NCBI GenBank assembly: GCA_900541015.1
Contig: UQIB01000015.1
Coordinates: forward strand, 1 to 56,382
Origin: an uncultured Collinsella sp.
GTDB lineage: Bacteria; Actinomycetota; Coriobacteriia; Coriobacteriales; Coriobacteriaceae
DNA: 56,382 bases
Direction: 5' to 3'
The notes below the pieces were generated by a model. That model was given only the letters and a program-made list of their open reading frames with translations, made no database searches and was not told the origin of the DNA. A program made the position numbers and the translations under genes. Below are positions 6,126-15,232 of the stretch, one piece after another. Each line of letters starts with the position of its first letter. Within the stretch, counting starts at the first letter, position 1.

Positions 6126-8038
6126 AGGGCAGGGACTTTCGGCTCATCGTCGAGCTGCGGAATGGTGCCTACCACGTTGTCCGCCAGCCAATCCATCTCG
6201 ACAATCTGCGTGCTCGGCAGCGGAGGGAAGCCTTCGATCTGTACCACGCCGTTCTGGCTATGGAGCTCGCCGCCAAAGGGGTTGATGGATCCCTCAACAA
6301 TGCCGTTGCGGAGCAACTGCACGAGTTTGCGCGTCTGGTAGGGTAGGCCCGGAGCGTAACGGATGTCGATAACGCCGGAGCTCATGCCGTACCAGTAGTT
6401 GACGGCACGCACTTGGTTGTCGTCGCTGGTCTCGTCCCACGTGCCGTGCAGAAGGCTGCGAACGATGAGCTCGTAGTAACGGCCCCAGTTCCATACGGGC
6501 ATGGCGATGCCGGTGACTTTGCCGTCGACCAAGCGGTGAAGCCCGTAGGCCGTTGGGTCTTCGAGCGACTTTGACATGTCAGCGCCGGTCATGACGCTTA
6601 CGCCTTCGCGGCACATGGCTTCGGCAAGACCACCGGCGGGAACATCGCCCCAGGTGAGGATGACCTGCGCGCGCGGGTCGAGCAGCGAGGCGCCAATCGC
6701 AAAGGCGTTGATCTCGCTGAGTGCGCCCGAGGCGAAGACCGACGCGTGGTAGCCGATGCGGTGGTTGTCCGCCATGCTGGCGGCAAGGGCGCCCAGGAGG
6801 AACTTGGCCTCGTACATCTTGCCAAAGTACGAACGGACGCTTTGATGGGGAAGGCCGATAGAGCAGTTGAGGAACCGAACCCGGGGATACTCAACGGCAG
6901 TCCTGAGCGTGTATTCCATCAGGCGGTGCGAGGTCGAGAAGATGGCGTTTGCCCCATGTTTGACAGCCGTTTCCACGGCGGCGTAGAACATGTCCGGATC
7001 GTGACAGTCCTCGAACGCCTCGGTGCGCACGATACCGTCAAAGTGCTCATCGAGATACTGACGCCCTTGGTCGTGCAGGCTGTCCCAGCTCGACATCGCA
7101 CAGGGGAACTCATGGATAAAGGCGATGCGCAGGGGGTTAGCCGCCGAATAGACGGTCTTGCCCATAAAGAAGTTGAGCACGCCGGAGGTGGACTTGGCGG
7201 GCGTCTCCTCCTCGTCGACGCTCGGTGCTTCGACAAGATCGACCTTGTCCTCGTCATTTTTGCCGGCAATGACCAGCTCGCGCCAGATCTTGCACAGGCG
7301 GTTTACGACGATATCCGTTGGCGTATCCAGCAGGCGGTCCTGGTTGTACACATTGAGGTAGACGAGCATGGCGTCGGCGGGCGTAATGTCCAGGTGATCG
7401 CCGCCTGCGCGAAGGTAGGCGCGCTTAAAGAGCAGGAAGGTGTGGCGCAGGTAGTCGACCTTTTTCTGCGGCCATTTTTCGATAAGGTTCTGACCGAGCA
7501 TCTTGGCGAGCGTTTCGTAGCTTCCCTCACGCGAGAACTCGATCTCGTATAGGGGGCAGACGCGCCAAAACGCGCAGAACTCGCCGTACAGGCGGCTTTC
7601 GACGGAATCCCATGTGCCGGGGTAGAGACGGGTGACCTTGGCCGAAACCGTCGGGGCGTCTAGGAATTTGAGGACACTGACGCGTTTGTTGCCTTCTTGG
7701 ACATAGAACCGATGCATGAACTCGGTGACGATGACGGGGTCGCGATAGCCCTCGGTCACCTGGATGTCGTAGAGGTTGGACCACTTGCGGGCGAACTCGG
7801 TGCTAAACGGAAGCAGGGGCATAAAGTTACACGAAAAGGCGGACTGACGGCCCTTGGTGACCGTGCCGACGACCATTTCGAGCGGAATATCCCGCAGGCC
7901 GACATTCTCTCGCTGACCTAAGGGGAGCTGAGCAACCAAGCTATCGAGGTCCGTAAGGTATGGATGCTCGCTTTGGCTAATGGCGCGTCGACGTCCTTGC
8001 TCGCCGCGCTTGCGTGCTTGACGATAGGCCTCTTCCAT
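6122..8038 (-). CDS. Cytosolic ParB-like/BMP-domain fusion protein
   Basis: A 638-aa protein with two recognisable parts. Residues about 45-150 resemble a ParB/sulfiredoxin-like domain: a run of hydrophobic segments leading to FYVQEGNKRVSVLKFLD, in which G-N-K-R replaces the usual G-x-x-R box. Residues about 310-610 match the BMP/PnrA/Med family of periplasmic nucleoside-binding proteins (LRIAFIHEFPCAMSSWDSLHDQG... AIFSTSHRLMEYTLRTA... GVSVMTGADMSKS). There is no signal peptide or lipobox and no transporter gene beside it, so the BMP domain probably acts as an intracellular ligand sensor. AAGGGAGC precedes the ATG. It is coupled to the metallophosphoesterase. The domain reading is fairly sure for BMP and tentative for ParB. 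Confidence 0.75.
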   Translation of the reverse strand: MEEAYRQARKRGEQGRRRAISQSEHPYLTDLDSLVAQLPLGQRENVGLRDIPLEMVVGTVTKGRQSAFSCNFMPLLPFSTEFARKWSNLYDIQVTEGYRDPVIVTEFMHRFYVQEGNKRVSVLKFLDAPTVSAKVTRLYPGTWDSVESRLYGEFCAFWRVCPLYEIEFSREGSYETLAKMLGQNLIEKWPQKKVDYLRHTFLLFKRAYLRAGGDHLDITPADAMLVYLNVYNQDRLLDTPTDIVVNRLCKIWRELVIAGKNDEDKVDLVEAPSVDEEETPAKSTSGVLNFFMGKTVYSAANPLRIAFIHEFPCAMSSWDSLHDQGRQYLDEHFDGIVRTEAFEDCHDPDMFYAAVETAVKHGANAIFSTSHRLMEYTLRTAVEYPRVRFLNCSIGLPHQSVRSYFGKMYEAKFLLGALAASMADNHRIGYHASVFASGALSEINAFAIGASLLDPRAQVILTWGDVPAGGLAEAMCREGVSVMTGADMSKSLEDPTAYGLHRLVDGKVTGIAMPVWNWGRYYELIVRSLLHGTWDETSDDNQVRAVNYWYGMSSGVIDIRYAPGLPYQTRKLVQLLRNGIVEGSINPFGGELHSQNGVVQIEGFPPLPSTQIVEMDWLADNVVGTIPQLDDEPKVPAL

Positions 8039-8093
8039 AATGTTGCTCCCTTAGTCGTTTAAACAACTATATGAACCATGGTACCACGAATGA

Positions 8094-8132
8094 AAACCAC
8101 TACAAAGATGCCTGACCCCTTTGCGGTGGTTT
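8094..8132. repeat. Hairpin repeat at the mscS 3' end (family B relative)
   Basis: Arms AAACCACTACAAAG (8094-8107) and CTTTGCGGTGGTTT (8119-8132) pair with two imperfect positions around ATGCCTGACCC. The right arm overlaps the stop codon of the minus-strand mscS gene. The layout matches the palindrome at 5378-5416. Confidence 0.65.
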
Positions 8133-8898
8133 AGGCGATGATGGGGGCGATGGCGCGGATGCAGGCGTCGGCTGCCGTGAAAGTGGTGCTGTCGTCGCTG
8201 ACGATAAAGATGATCTTGCCCTTGATGCCAAAGTCGCCGATCTCGCTAAAGAGTACGTAGGGCTCCTTGTCAAAGCCCGAGATGGGCGAGACGGCCGTTT
8301 TGGTTGCGCTCGTGAGCTCGTCTGCCAGCGCGTCAAGGGAAGCCCACTTGGACGTGTCCTTTACGGCAACGGGCACGGCCACGCGCCCAAAGGGCATCAA
8401 ATGCACGAGCGTGTTCTTGGAGATGTTGGAGTTGGGCACAATGATGGTCTGTCCACAGGCATCCTCAATCGTTGTATGGCGCCAAGTGATGTCTTGGACC
8501 ACGCCGGATACGCCGCCGACCTCGATATTGTCGCCGGGTTTGATGATGCCCATAAAGGTCACTTGCATGCCGCCGATAAGGTTTGACAGCGTGTCCTGAA
8601 AGCCGAGCGAGATGGCGATGCCGCCGACGCCAAGAGCGGCGACGAGCGCGTTTGCGTTAATGCCAAAGCAGTTGTCGAGGATAAAACTGCCGCCGATCAT
8701 CCAAATGACGGCGCGCGCGATGTTGATGAAGATACTCGATGCCGGAAGCGGGTTATCGTCTCGGTTAAGCAGATGGTTCAGGGTCTTGGATACGACCTTG
8801 GCGGCGACGGCGGTGCCTATCGCCAAGATGACGGCCCAGATGATGTTGTGGACCCATCGTTGTGCAAAGAAATGAAGAATTGGCTCAAACAATTCCAT
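8131..8898 (-). CDS. Small-conductance mechanosensitive channel, MscS family
   Basis: A 255-aa membrane channel that releases solutes under osmotic downshock. Three membrane spans are visible (about residues 10-35, 55-80, 85-115). The third is the pore-lining helix with the glycine/alanine-rich ANALVAALGVGGIAISLGFQ and the family hallmark QDTLSNLIGG. The beta domain follows (IKPGDNIEVGGVSGVVQDI, then IIVPNSNIS). I chose the ATG at 8898 (MELFEPILHFF) because AGGAGG lies 10 nt upstream; a longer start at 8943 has no such site. A single gene between hairpins. Confidence 0.93.
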   Translation of the reverse strand: MELFEPILHFFAQRWVHNIIWAVILAIGTAVAAKVVSKTLNHLLNRDDNPLPASSIFINIARAVIWMIGGSFILDNCFGINANALVAALGVGGIAISLGFQDTLSNLIGGMQVTFMGIIKPGDNIEVGGVSGVVQDITWRHTTIEDACGQTIIVPNSNISKNTLVHLMPFGRVAVPVAVKDTSKWASLDALADELTSATKTAVSPISGFDKEPYVLFSEIGDFGIKGKIIFIVSDDSTTFTAADACIRAIAPIIA

Positions 8899-8942
8899 GT
8901 AGGGAAAACCTCCTAATGATCGTCCAACCATGATACCCACCA

Positions 8943-8976
8943 AGAAGCCCGTCCGATCAAATTCGGACGGGCTTCT
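8943..8976 (-). terminator. Hairpin between the nucleotidase gene and mscS
   Basis: A perfect 14-bp stem AGAAGCCCGTCCGA/TCGGACGGGCTTCT (8943-8956, 8963-8976) with a 6-nt loop. It lies downstream of the minus-strand nucleotidase locus. The T-run is short, so termination may be partial. Confidence 0.7.
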
Positions 8977-9027
8977 GTGCTCGATATAAAGTTTACGCGG
9001 TGGGGCTGCAAGGCCCGGCGGTGTAGC

Positions 9028-11052
9028 TTAGCGTCGACGCTTCCAGATAATGCCGAGCATGATGACGATGATGCCGCCGATAAGGCACGCGCCAACTACT
9101 GCCAGCGTGCGGTCTCCCGTTGCGGCGAGCTTACCGGTCGTCTTCTTGGTGATGACCTTCGTGGTCGCCGTGTCCGTCTTAGGCGAGGGCTTAGGCGTCG
9201 GGGCCGGTGTGGGCGTGGGGTCCACGGCAGCAGAGCCAAAGCTGATGGTGCCCGCGAGCGAGGCCATCTTGCTCTCCCAGCTGTCCTGCCCGATCAGTGC
9301 CCTCAGCGCCGCCTCGCACGTGCCCCACTCGGTGTACTTGGTGGCGTGTGCAAAGGTGGGAAAATCGGTCGTGTTGGTAATGATGTAGTTGTTGGTGGCG
9401 ACGGTATAGGTCTTGGCGGGGTCGAGCGTGCTGCCGTCTTTGGTGAGTGTGGCACTCACAATGCGCTTGCCTTCGGGCTGCGTCCAATCAATCGTCACGT
9501 TGATGCCGCCAAAGGAGAGAACGCTGCCAGAGTCATCGCGCCACTTGTACTTGTCTTGCGCCTCCTGCTCGGTATGGCCGGCTGCCACGTAGGCTTGCTG
9601 AAGCTCGTAGCTGTGATTGCACTCGTCGCTGATTTGTAGCGAGTGCTCGAGCGCTGCGAGGAAGTCCGCGCCGGCCATGGTCCAGGTCTCCACGGTGTTG
9701 CCTTAGGGCGAGATGGCGATGACGTCGCCGGCGGTCACGTTGCCCGCCGCGATGCCGCCGCGGATGCCGCCAGCGTTTTCGATAGCGAGGTCTGCGCCCG
9801 TCAAGGCAAGATAGGAGCCGCAAATCACGTGGCCGATGGTTTGGGCCTTGGTGGTGTCGCCCGGGTTGCTGGGGCGGAAATCGGTAGTGCGCACCATTTC
9901 CCAACCATGCGTGCCTGCGGCGTCCTCGCCGTAGAAATAGTTGGTGGTGGATGTGCCGAGCACCTTGTTCGATTCGTTTTCAAAGGCCTCGTCGAGCGGC
10001 TTGATCTTGTTGCGGACGGCTTCAAGGCAGCTTTGGTAGTCGGAGCCCTTGTCGGGGTCTGCCAAAAGGTCGTTGACGTTCTTGGCGGTGTAGAGCTTCT
10101 CGTCGCTGCCGTCTGCAGGGACCGTGACCGTGTCATCGTCGGTCGTCTCGGTGCCATTGGTGTCGTACTTGTACGGAATGGAAAGCAGCCCCACCTCGGC
10201 AAAGGCGCTGCCTGCCTCGACAACGTGGATCGTCTTGCCGTCGGCTCCCGTCACCTTCTCGTTGAGGTTGATGTGCTGGTGGCCTGCGATAAGGGCATCG
10301 ATGCCACGGAGCCGTGTGGCAAAGGTCTTGGCGTTGAGCGTATGCGCGATACAGACGACAACGTTGCAGCCCTCCTTGCGCAGCTGCTCTGCCTCGGTAT
10401 TGATGGCGTTCGTGGCACTCGAGAACGACGTGCCCGCGACCAGGTCCGCGCGCAGCGAGGATCCCAGCGACTCATCCATGGCACCCACGACGCCGACCTT
10501 GATTTTGTAGTCGAATGTGGAGTGATCCTCGCTATCCTCCCAGGTGCGATCGAGCGTCTTCGTGATGCTCGAGCTCCATACGCCGCTCGTAGACTTCGCG
10601 TTCGCGCAGAGCATGGCGAAGGGCGTGCCGGCGGTGCTGTAGCCGGTCATGGTGCGGAGCTTGTCCGCGCCGTAGCTCCAGTCGTGGTTGCCCGGCGTGG
10701 TCGCGTCGTAGCCGTCTACATAGAAGGTGTCCATGAGCTCGGCGATGCTCTTGCCCTCGCTCATGGTGGCAAAGGACTGCCCGTGGAAGGTGTCGCCCGC
10801 ATCGAGCAAAAGATCGGGGGCGCTGCTTTGGGCGCTATAGAGAACCGCCAGTCCGTCGAAGCCCACCGTGCCGGTGCCCTTGCTTTCGTTGTAGCTGTAC
10901 TTGTAGCTGCCGTGGATGTCGTTGGTGTGCATGACGGCCACGGAGCCGTCAATAGCGGCGGGTAGGTTCCCTGCGAAAGCGAGGCTTGGGATACCTGCGA
11001 GCGCGCCGGCAAACAACGCGGCGGCCAACGCAAGGCGGGGGAGTCTTTTCAT
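9028..11052 (-). pseudogene. Cell-wall-anchored 5'-nucleotidase (UshA/CpdB type) with an in-frame stop
   Basis: The reading frame runs 674 codons but is interrupted by TAA at 9703-9705 (codon 450). Upstream: a signal peptide (MKRLPRLALAAALFAGALAG...LAFA) and a metallophosphatase domain with HTNDIHG, DAGDTFHG, TPGNHDW and AGHQHINL. The stop falls in the family signature DVIAISP-Y-GN, exactly where Tyr is expected, so a single TAC-to-TAA change explains it. Downstream, in the same frame, the 5'-nucleotidase C-terminal domain continues (VETWTMAGADFLAALEHS), then a Pro/Thr linker, an LAATG sortase motif, a membrane helix and KRRR. As written the wall anchor and substrate domain are lost. Mutation, sequencing error and read-through cannot be separated here. 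Confidence 0.85.
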
Positions 11053-11116
11053 GGCAGCTTCCTTAGTCCTTAGCCAGAATGTCTGGTTGAATATCGGATT
11101 ATCGACATAATATGCG

Positions 11117-11155
11117 AAAACCGCCGTAAGGGCGTCTGTCCCTTAGCGGCGGTTT
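11117..11155. terminator. Bidirectional intrinsic terminator
   Basis: Arms AAAACCGCCGTAAGGG and CCCTTAGCGGCGGTTTT pair with one bulged base around CGTCTGT. A/T runs flank both sides. It lies between the nucleotidase promoter region and the ABC transporter gene ends. Confidence 0.75.
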
Positions 11156-11171
11156 TGACGTTTGCGCAGAT

Positions 11172-11212
11172 AAAACCTACCAAAATAAACCTGTCCCTTT
11201 TTGGCAGGTTTT
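11172..11212. repeat. Family B hairpin repeat, copy 1
   Basis: AAAACCTACCAAAA and TTTTTGGCAGGTTTT enclose TAAACCTGTCCC. The same sequence occurs in reverse orientation at 45455-45493 and, with small changes, at 47406-47443. It overlaps the stop codon of the minus-strand ATPase gene and can act as its terminator. Confidence 0.8.
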
Positions 11213-12005
11213 AGCTCAGCAGCATGCGGTCGTTGGCAAGCTCGCCGCCCGAGACCTCCTCGAACTTCTGCAGCAGGTCGGCGACGGTGAGCGACTTCTT
11301 CTCATCGCCCGCCACGTCGTAGATCACATGGCCCTCGTGCATCATGATCAGACGGTTGCCCAGACGGATGGCGTCGTTCATGTTGTGCGTGACCATGAGC
11401 GTGGTCAGGTGGTTCTCGTCGACGATCTCCTCGGTCAGGTCGAGCACCTTAGAGGCCGTCTTGGGGTCGAGGGCCGCGGTGTGCTCGTCGAGCAGCAGCA
11501 GGCGCGGCCTGGTGAGCGTGGCCATCAACAGGGTGAGTGCCTGGCGCTGGCCGCCCGAGAGCAGGCCGACCTTGGCGTTGAGACGCGTGTCCAGACCAAG
11601 GTCCAGGCGCTTGAGCAGCTCAACGTACTCATCTTTCTCGGCCTTGGTGACGCCCCACGAAAGGCCGCGACGCTGGCCGCGACGCTTGGCGAGGGCCAGG
11701 TTCTCGGCAATCTGCATGTCGGCTGCGGTGCCGCGCATGGGGTCCTGGAACACGCGGCCCAGGTACTTGGCGCGCTGCGACTCGCTCAGGCGCGAGATGT
11801 CGGTGCCGTCGAGCTCAATAACGCCCGAATCGAGCGGGTACACGCCGGCGATCATGTTGAGCAGCGTGGACTTGCCGGCGCCGTTGCCGCCGATCACGGT
11901 TACAAAGTCGCCGTCATTCAGGGTGAGGTCGACGCCGGTGAGCGCGCGCTTCTCGGTGACGGTGCCCTTGTTAAAGGTCTTCTTGACGTGCGAGAGCTTA
12001 AGCAT
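11211..12005 (-). CDS. ABC transporter ATP-binding protein (TrpXYZ-type system)
   Basis: A 264-aa ATPase powering the import system encoded upstream. Walker A GGNGAGKST, Q-loop VFQDP, signature LSGGQRQAL, Walker B RLLLLDEH and switch histidine TH (LMVTHNM) are all present. The DEHTAALDPKTA form, with H after DE, is typical of the ATPase of this uncharacterised substrate-binding/permease/ATPase family. The gene starts inside the stop region of the permease gene (8-nt overlap), so they are coupled. I prefer the ATG at 12005 (MLKLSHVKK), since AAGGGGG lies 9 nt before it, but 12014 is possible. Confidence 0.9.
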   Translation of the reverse strand: MLKLSHVKKTFNKGTVTEKRALTGVDLTLNDGDFVTVIGGNGAGKSTLLNMIAGVYPLDSGVIELDGTDISRLSESQRAKYLGRVFQDPMRGTAADMQIAENLALAKRRGQRRGLSWGVTKAEKDEYVELLKRLDLGLDTRLNAKVGLLSGGQRQALTLLMATLTRPRLLLLDEHTAALDPKTASKVLDLTEEIVDENHLTTLMVTHNMNDAIRLGNRLIMMHEGHVIYDVAGDEKKSLTVADLLQKFEEVSGGELANDRMLLS

Positions 12006-12921
12006 CTGCCTCATCCCCCTTCGTGTAGGAGCTGCGGAGCTTATAGCGCTCCCAAACCACGGGCACGCACAGGGCCACAGCGACAATCACGGCGGAGAGC
12101 AGCTTCATGTCGTTGGCGTCCATGCCCAACTGCAGCACGATGGCGCGGATAAGGAAGTACACCACGGAGCCAAAGACGGCGGAGGCAAGACGGACGCTAA
12201 ACTGCGTGAGGCCGCCGGGCAGCAGGCGGCCGAGCACCTCGCCGATAACAATGGCGGCAAGACCGATAACGATGGCACCGGTGCCCATACCAATGTCGGC
12301 ATACTTTTGGCTCTGGCAGATGAGCGCGCCCGAAAGGCCGATGAGGGCGTTGGAGAGCACGAGGGCGATCATCTTGGTGGAGTTGGTGTTGACGCCCAGA
12401 GCGCGGATCATGTACTCGTTGTTGCCGGTGGCTCGCAGCGCCGAGCCGATCTCGGTGCCAAAGAACCAATACAGGATGGCAACGATAGCCACGGCGAGCA
12501 GGATGCCCAAGATGATAGCAACGGTGGACTGCGGCAGACCGGTCATATTGCTGACGGCCGAGAACACGGTGCCCTTGGCAAGAATGGGCGTATTGGACTT
12601 GCCCATGATGCGCAGGTTGATGGACCACAGGCTGATCTGGGTGAGGATTCCGGCGAGGATCGCAGGAATCTCGAAGACGGTGGTCAAAATGCCCGTGACG
12701 GCGCCCGCGATGGCGCCGGCGCACATACCGGCCAGCACGGCGAACAGCGGGTCGACGTTGTTATTGACGATGAGCACAGCGCAGACGCAGCCGCCGAGGG
12801 CAAAGCTGCCGTCGCAGGTCATATCGGGAATGTCGAGCAGGCGGAACGTGATAAACACGCCAAGCACCATAATGCCCCAGAGGACGCCCTGCGAAACGGC
12901 GCCCTGCAATGCAATGAGCAT
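11998..12921 (-). CDS. ABC transporter permease (TrpXYZ-type system)
   Basis: A 307-aa integral membrane permease with eight to nine hydrophobic spans, beginning LIALQGAVSQGVLWGIMVLGV. FRLLDIPDMTCDGSFALGG and the later ATGNNEYMIRALGVNTNSTK are typical of the permease family that pairs with TrpX-like binding proteins. AGGAGG lies 8 nt before the ATG. The transporter's substrate cannot be read from sequence; relatives import tryptophan or other aromatic compounds. Confidence 0.88.
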   Translation of the reverse strand: MLIALQGAVSQGVLWGIMVLGVFITFRLLDIPDMTCDGSFALGGCVCAVLIVNNNVDPLFAVLAGMCAGAIAGAVTGILTTVFEIPAILAGILTQISLWSINLRIMGKSNTPILAKGTVFSAVSNMTGLPQSTVAIILGILLAVAIVAILYWFFGTEIGSALRATGNNEYMIRALGVNTNSTKMIALVLSNALIGLSGALICQSQKYADIGMGTGAIVIGLAAIVIGEVLGRLLPGGLTQFSVRLASAVFGSVVYFLIRAIVLQLGMDANDMKLLSAVIVAVALCVPVVWERYKLRSSYTKGDEADA

Positions 12922-13022
12922 GCTTCATACCTCCTAGGATAGGGTGGACACGTGATTCACCATAATAGCGGTAACAATGCATAGAAGAGTTACGGACAGA
13001 CGTTTTGTTTTACCTGAAACAA

Positions 13023-13058
13023 GCAGGGCGGACGCCGGTCTACAGCGCCCGCCCCTGT
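13023..13058 (-). terminator. GC-rich hairpin between binding-protein gene and permease gene
   Basis: Arms GCAGGGCGGACGC and GCGCCCGCCCCTGT (13023-13035, 13045-13058) pair with minor defects. On the minus strand it is followed by TTGTTT. In the 203-bp gap it probably lowers permease/ATPase expression relative to the binding protein. Confidence 0.55.
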
Positions 13059-13124
13059 GGCTCAGATATTGAATAACGCGGCTAAAGCGCGAGCACGGGC
13101 TCTAGACGCATGCCGCGTATGGCA

Positions 13125-14105
13125 TTACGCGTCCAGGGCGGAAAGGTCGATGCCCAGGGCCTCGGCCATTTCGTCGTTCTTGACGACGACCAGGTCCTTG
13201 CTCGAGAGGTGCTTGATCGGCATATCCTCGGGCTTGGCCTCGCCCTTCAGGATCTTAACGGCCATCTCGCCCGCGGCGTAGCCCAGGTCCTCATAGTTGA
13301 TGGAGAGGGTGAACAGGCCGCCGGCCATGCACATACCCTCCTCGCCAGTCACGAAGGGAAGTTTGTTTTCCTTGCAGATCTGGCCAACCTGCGAGGCACC
13401 CGCGGCGATGGTGTTATCGGTGGGGGAGTACAGCGCGTCGACCTTGCCCACGGCGGACTCGACGACGGACTGGATCTCGTTGGAGCTCGAGACGGTGAAG
13501 TCGGTGTACTCCAGGCCCAGCTTGTCGAGCTCCTTCTTGGCTGCCTTGATCTGGACGTCGGAGTTGGACTCGGCGGTGCAGTAGAGCAAGCCGACCTTTT
13601 TAACGTCGGGCAGGACCTTCTGCATCATCTCGAGCTGCTCGGCGACCGGGGTGAGGTCGGAAGCGCCCGTGACGTTGGTGCCGGGCTTGTCGTTGTCCTG
13701 GACCAGGCCGGAGGCGGCGTAGTCGGTGATGGCGCAGCCCACGATGGGGATATCGGCCGTGGCGCCGGCGGCAGCCTGCGCGGCGGGCGTGGCGATGGCA
13801 TAAATCAGGTTGACGTTGTCGCCCACAAACTTGTCGGCAATGGACTTACACGTGGACTGGTCGTTCTGGGCATTCTTCTGGTCGATCTTGACCTTAAGGC
13901 CGCTCTCTTTGATGGCCTTGACAAAGCCGTCGTTGGCGGCATCGAGTGCGGAGTGCTCGGTGAGCTGCAGAACGCCGATGGTGTAGTCGGAACCGGCGGC
14001 AGCAGAGCCGGAGCCAGAGTTGCCGCCGCATCCGGCGAGCGGGGCGAGCGCGAGCAGGCCGGCGGAGACCAGAAGGCTCCTGCGGCTGATGGTGATGTCC
14101 TTCAT
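13125..14105 (-). CDS. ABC transporter substrate-binding lipoprotein (TrpX-like)
   Basis: A 326-aa lipoprotein. The N-terminus MKDITISRRSLLVSAGLLALAPLAGC has a lipobox with Cys26 and also an S-R-R-x-L-L pattern resembling a Tat signal. The mature part (YTIGVLQLTEHSALDAANDGF, ...GLLYCTAESNSDVQIKAAKKEL, SPTDNTIAAGASQV) is the periplasmic-binding fold of the TrpX/ABC-sugar-like family. The ATG at 14105 follows GGGGG. It is the first gene of the transporter cluster, with a promoter about 65 bp upstream. Ligand not determinable. Confidence 0.9.
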   Translation of the reverse strand: MKDITISRRSLLVSAGLLALAPLAGCGGNSGSGSAAAGSDYTIGVLQLTEHSALDAANDGFVKAIKESGLKVKIDQKNAQNDQSTCKSIADKFVGDNVNLIYAIATPAAQAAAGATADIPIVGCAITDYAASGLVQDNDKPGTNVTGASDLTPVAEQLEMMQKVLPDVKKVGLLYCTAESNSDVQIKAAKKELDKLGLEYTDFTVSSSNEIQSVVESAVGKVDALYSPTDNTIAAGASQVGQICKENKLPFVTGEEGMCMAGGLFTLSINYEDLGYAAGEMAVKILKGEAKPEDMPIKHLSSKDLVVVKNDEMAEALGIDLSALDA

Positions 14106-14168
14106 ATCATTACCCCCAGTATAAAAATGGCTGGAAACACTGCACTGGGACAAAGTGCAAGTGGAACT

Positions 14169-14196
14169 ATAGTAGCGCTGATGTCCATTTTTACAA
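14169..14196 (-). promoter_or_regulatory. Promoter candidate for the ABC transporter cluster
   Basis: On the minus strand TTGTAA (14196-14191) is followed after 16 bp by TACTAT (14174-14169), about 64 bp before the start codon of the binding protein. Confidence 0.5.
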
Positions 14197-14265
14197 CAGC
14201 CTGGCGGGTTTTTTAATACAGAATCGGATGGGCGGTACGGGTAGTCGAATGGGCGGCGGAGGGTC

Positions 14266-15051
14266 TTATGCGGCGGAGGAGGCGTCGTCCTCGTCTAGGG
14301 CGGCGAAGAGCTTCTTGCCGTCGAGGAGACGTGTGGTGACGTTTCTCATTCGGCCAATCTCTACGGTACGCAACGTGTCATCGGCGCCTCGGGCGTCGTA
14401 GACCGTTCCCAGTAGATACGAGATGCCATCGCGCTGCCTGATGGCAAAGGGACGGAGTGTCATCCGTGCTGCTTCGGTTTCGCCACGCGTCGTGACGCTC
14501 GAAATATCAAAACTCACCGTGGTTCCGTGGTCGATGGCCTGCTCGACGAGCTCGCACGTGTCGATGCGCTTGATGGGCGTGCGTGTTGCCTTGGTAGCCT
14601 TGCTGCCTGCGCTTGGAGCAGGTTCGGGTGTATCGAGATAGCCGCGAACGTCGGCACTCGCCATGGCAACTAAGTGCTGCGCCATGCTCTTGCGGATAGC
14701 GATAGGCGTGGAGCGGTTGCGCATGACCATGCCGTGAAGCCGGATGATCTCCTCGTCGGTGAGTGGACGGGTCAAGAGCCGATACCCCACGCCGCGCTTG
14801 TATTCAATCTCATATCCGGCATGGCGAAGCGCGGAGATGGCGGTGTAGATGCTGCGCCGCGCCGCCGAGATGGGCATGCGGGCGGGGTCGTCGGGATGGG
14901 CGAGGCGCCGGATCAACTCATCGGAAAGCATGGCCTTGTCCTCGCCGGTGTTTTCGCTTAATAGTTGCAGGATGCGAACGGCGCGATAGGCTGCCATCGA
15001 GGCGGCGCCCCTCGTCGTGGTGTCGTAGGTTTCAACAGCGGCTTCGGTCAT
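14266..15051 (-). CDS. Helix-turn-helix regulator with WYL-type effector domain
   Basis: A 261-aa regulator. An N-terminal winged-helix region (AAYRAVRILQLLSE... AARRSIYTAISALRHAGYEIEYKRGVGY, about residues 20-95) is followed by a C-terminal ligand-sensing part (AIRQRDGISYLLGTVYDARG... TVEIGRMRNV) resembling WYL domains. The ATG at 15051 is chosen because GGAAAGGA is 10 nt upstream; the GTG 9 nt earlier is too close. It stands between the ABC cluster and asnS, all on the minus strand, so it could regulate the transporter, but no site was found to prove it. Confidence 0.8.
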   Translation of the reverse strand: MTEAAVETYDTTTRGAASMAAYRAVRILQLLSENTGEDKAMLSDELIRRLAHPDDPARMPISAARRSIYTAISALRHAGYEIEYKRGVGYRLLTRPLTDEEIIRLHGMVMRNRSTPIAIRKSMAQHLVAMASADVRGYLDTPEPAPSAGSKATKATRTPIKRIDTCELVEQAIDHGTTVSFDISSVTTRGETEAARMTLRPFAIRQRDGISYLLGTVYDARGADDTLRTVEIGRMRNVTTRLLDGKKLFAALDEDDASSAA

Positions 15052-15168
15052 CGTGCCCACGTCCTTTCCGTTTTGGGTGGCGACGGTATGGAGCCTAGGA
15101 CGTGGGGCTTTCCCAGGGGCGCAGGGCGCTCTGGGCGGTCGGTAGTCGTCGGCAAACGGTGGGTCGAG

Positions 15169-15231
15169 TTTTCAACAGCCCTGCTCAACTGACCAAAAAC
15201 TTGCCAAAAGCTTGACGGATGCTGTTGAAAA
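15169..15231. repeat. Inverted repeat upstream of the regulator gene
   Basis: TTTTCAACAGC (15169-15179) is mirrored by GCTGTTGAAAA (15221-15231) across 41 bp. It may be part of the asnS terminator region or an operator. It falls in a 259-bp gap that otherwise holds only the asnS terminator. Confidence 0.45.
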
Positions 15232-15232
15232 A

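Noticed and set aside
14106..14265. T-box or other riboswitch before the TrpXYZ-like transporter
   Set aside because: The leader is only about 60 nt after the predicted start and contains no T-box core or terminator; nothing supports an RNA switch.
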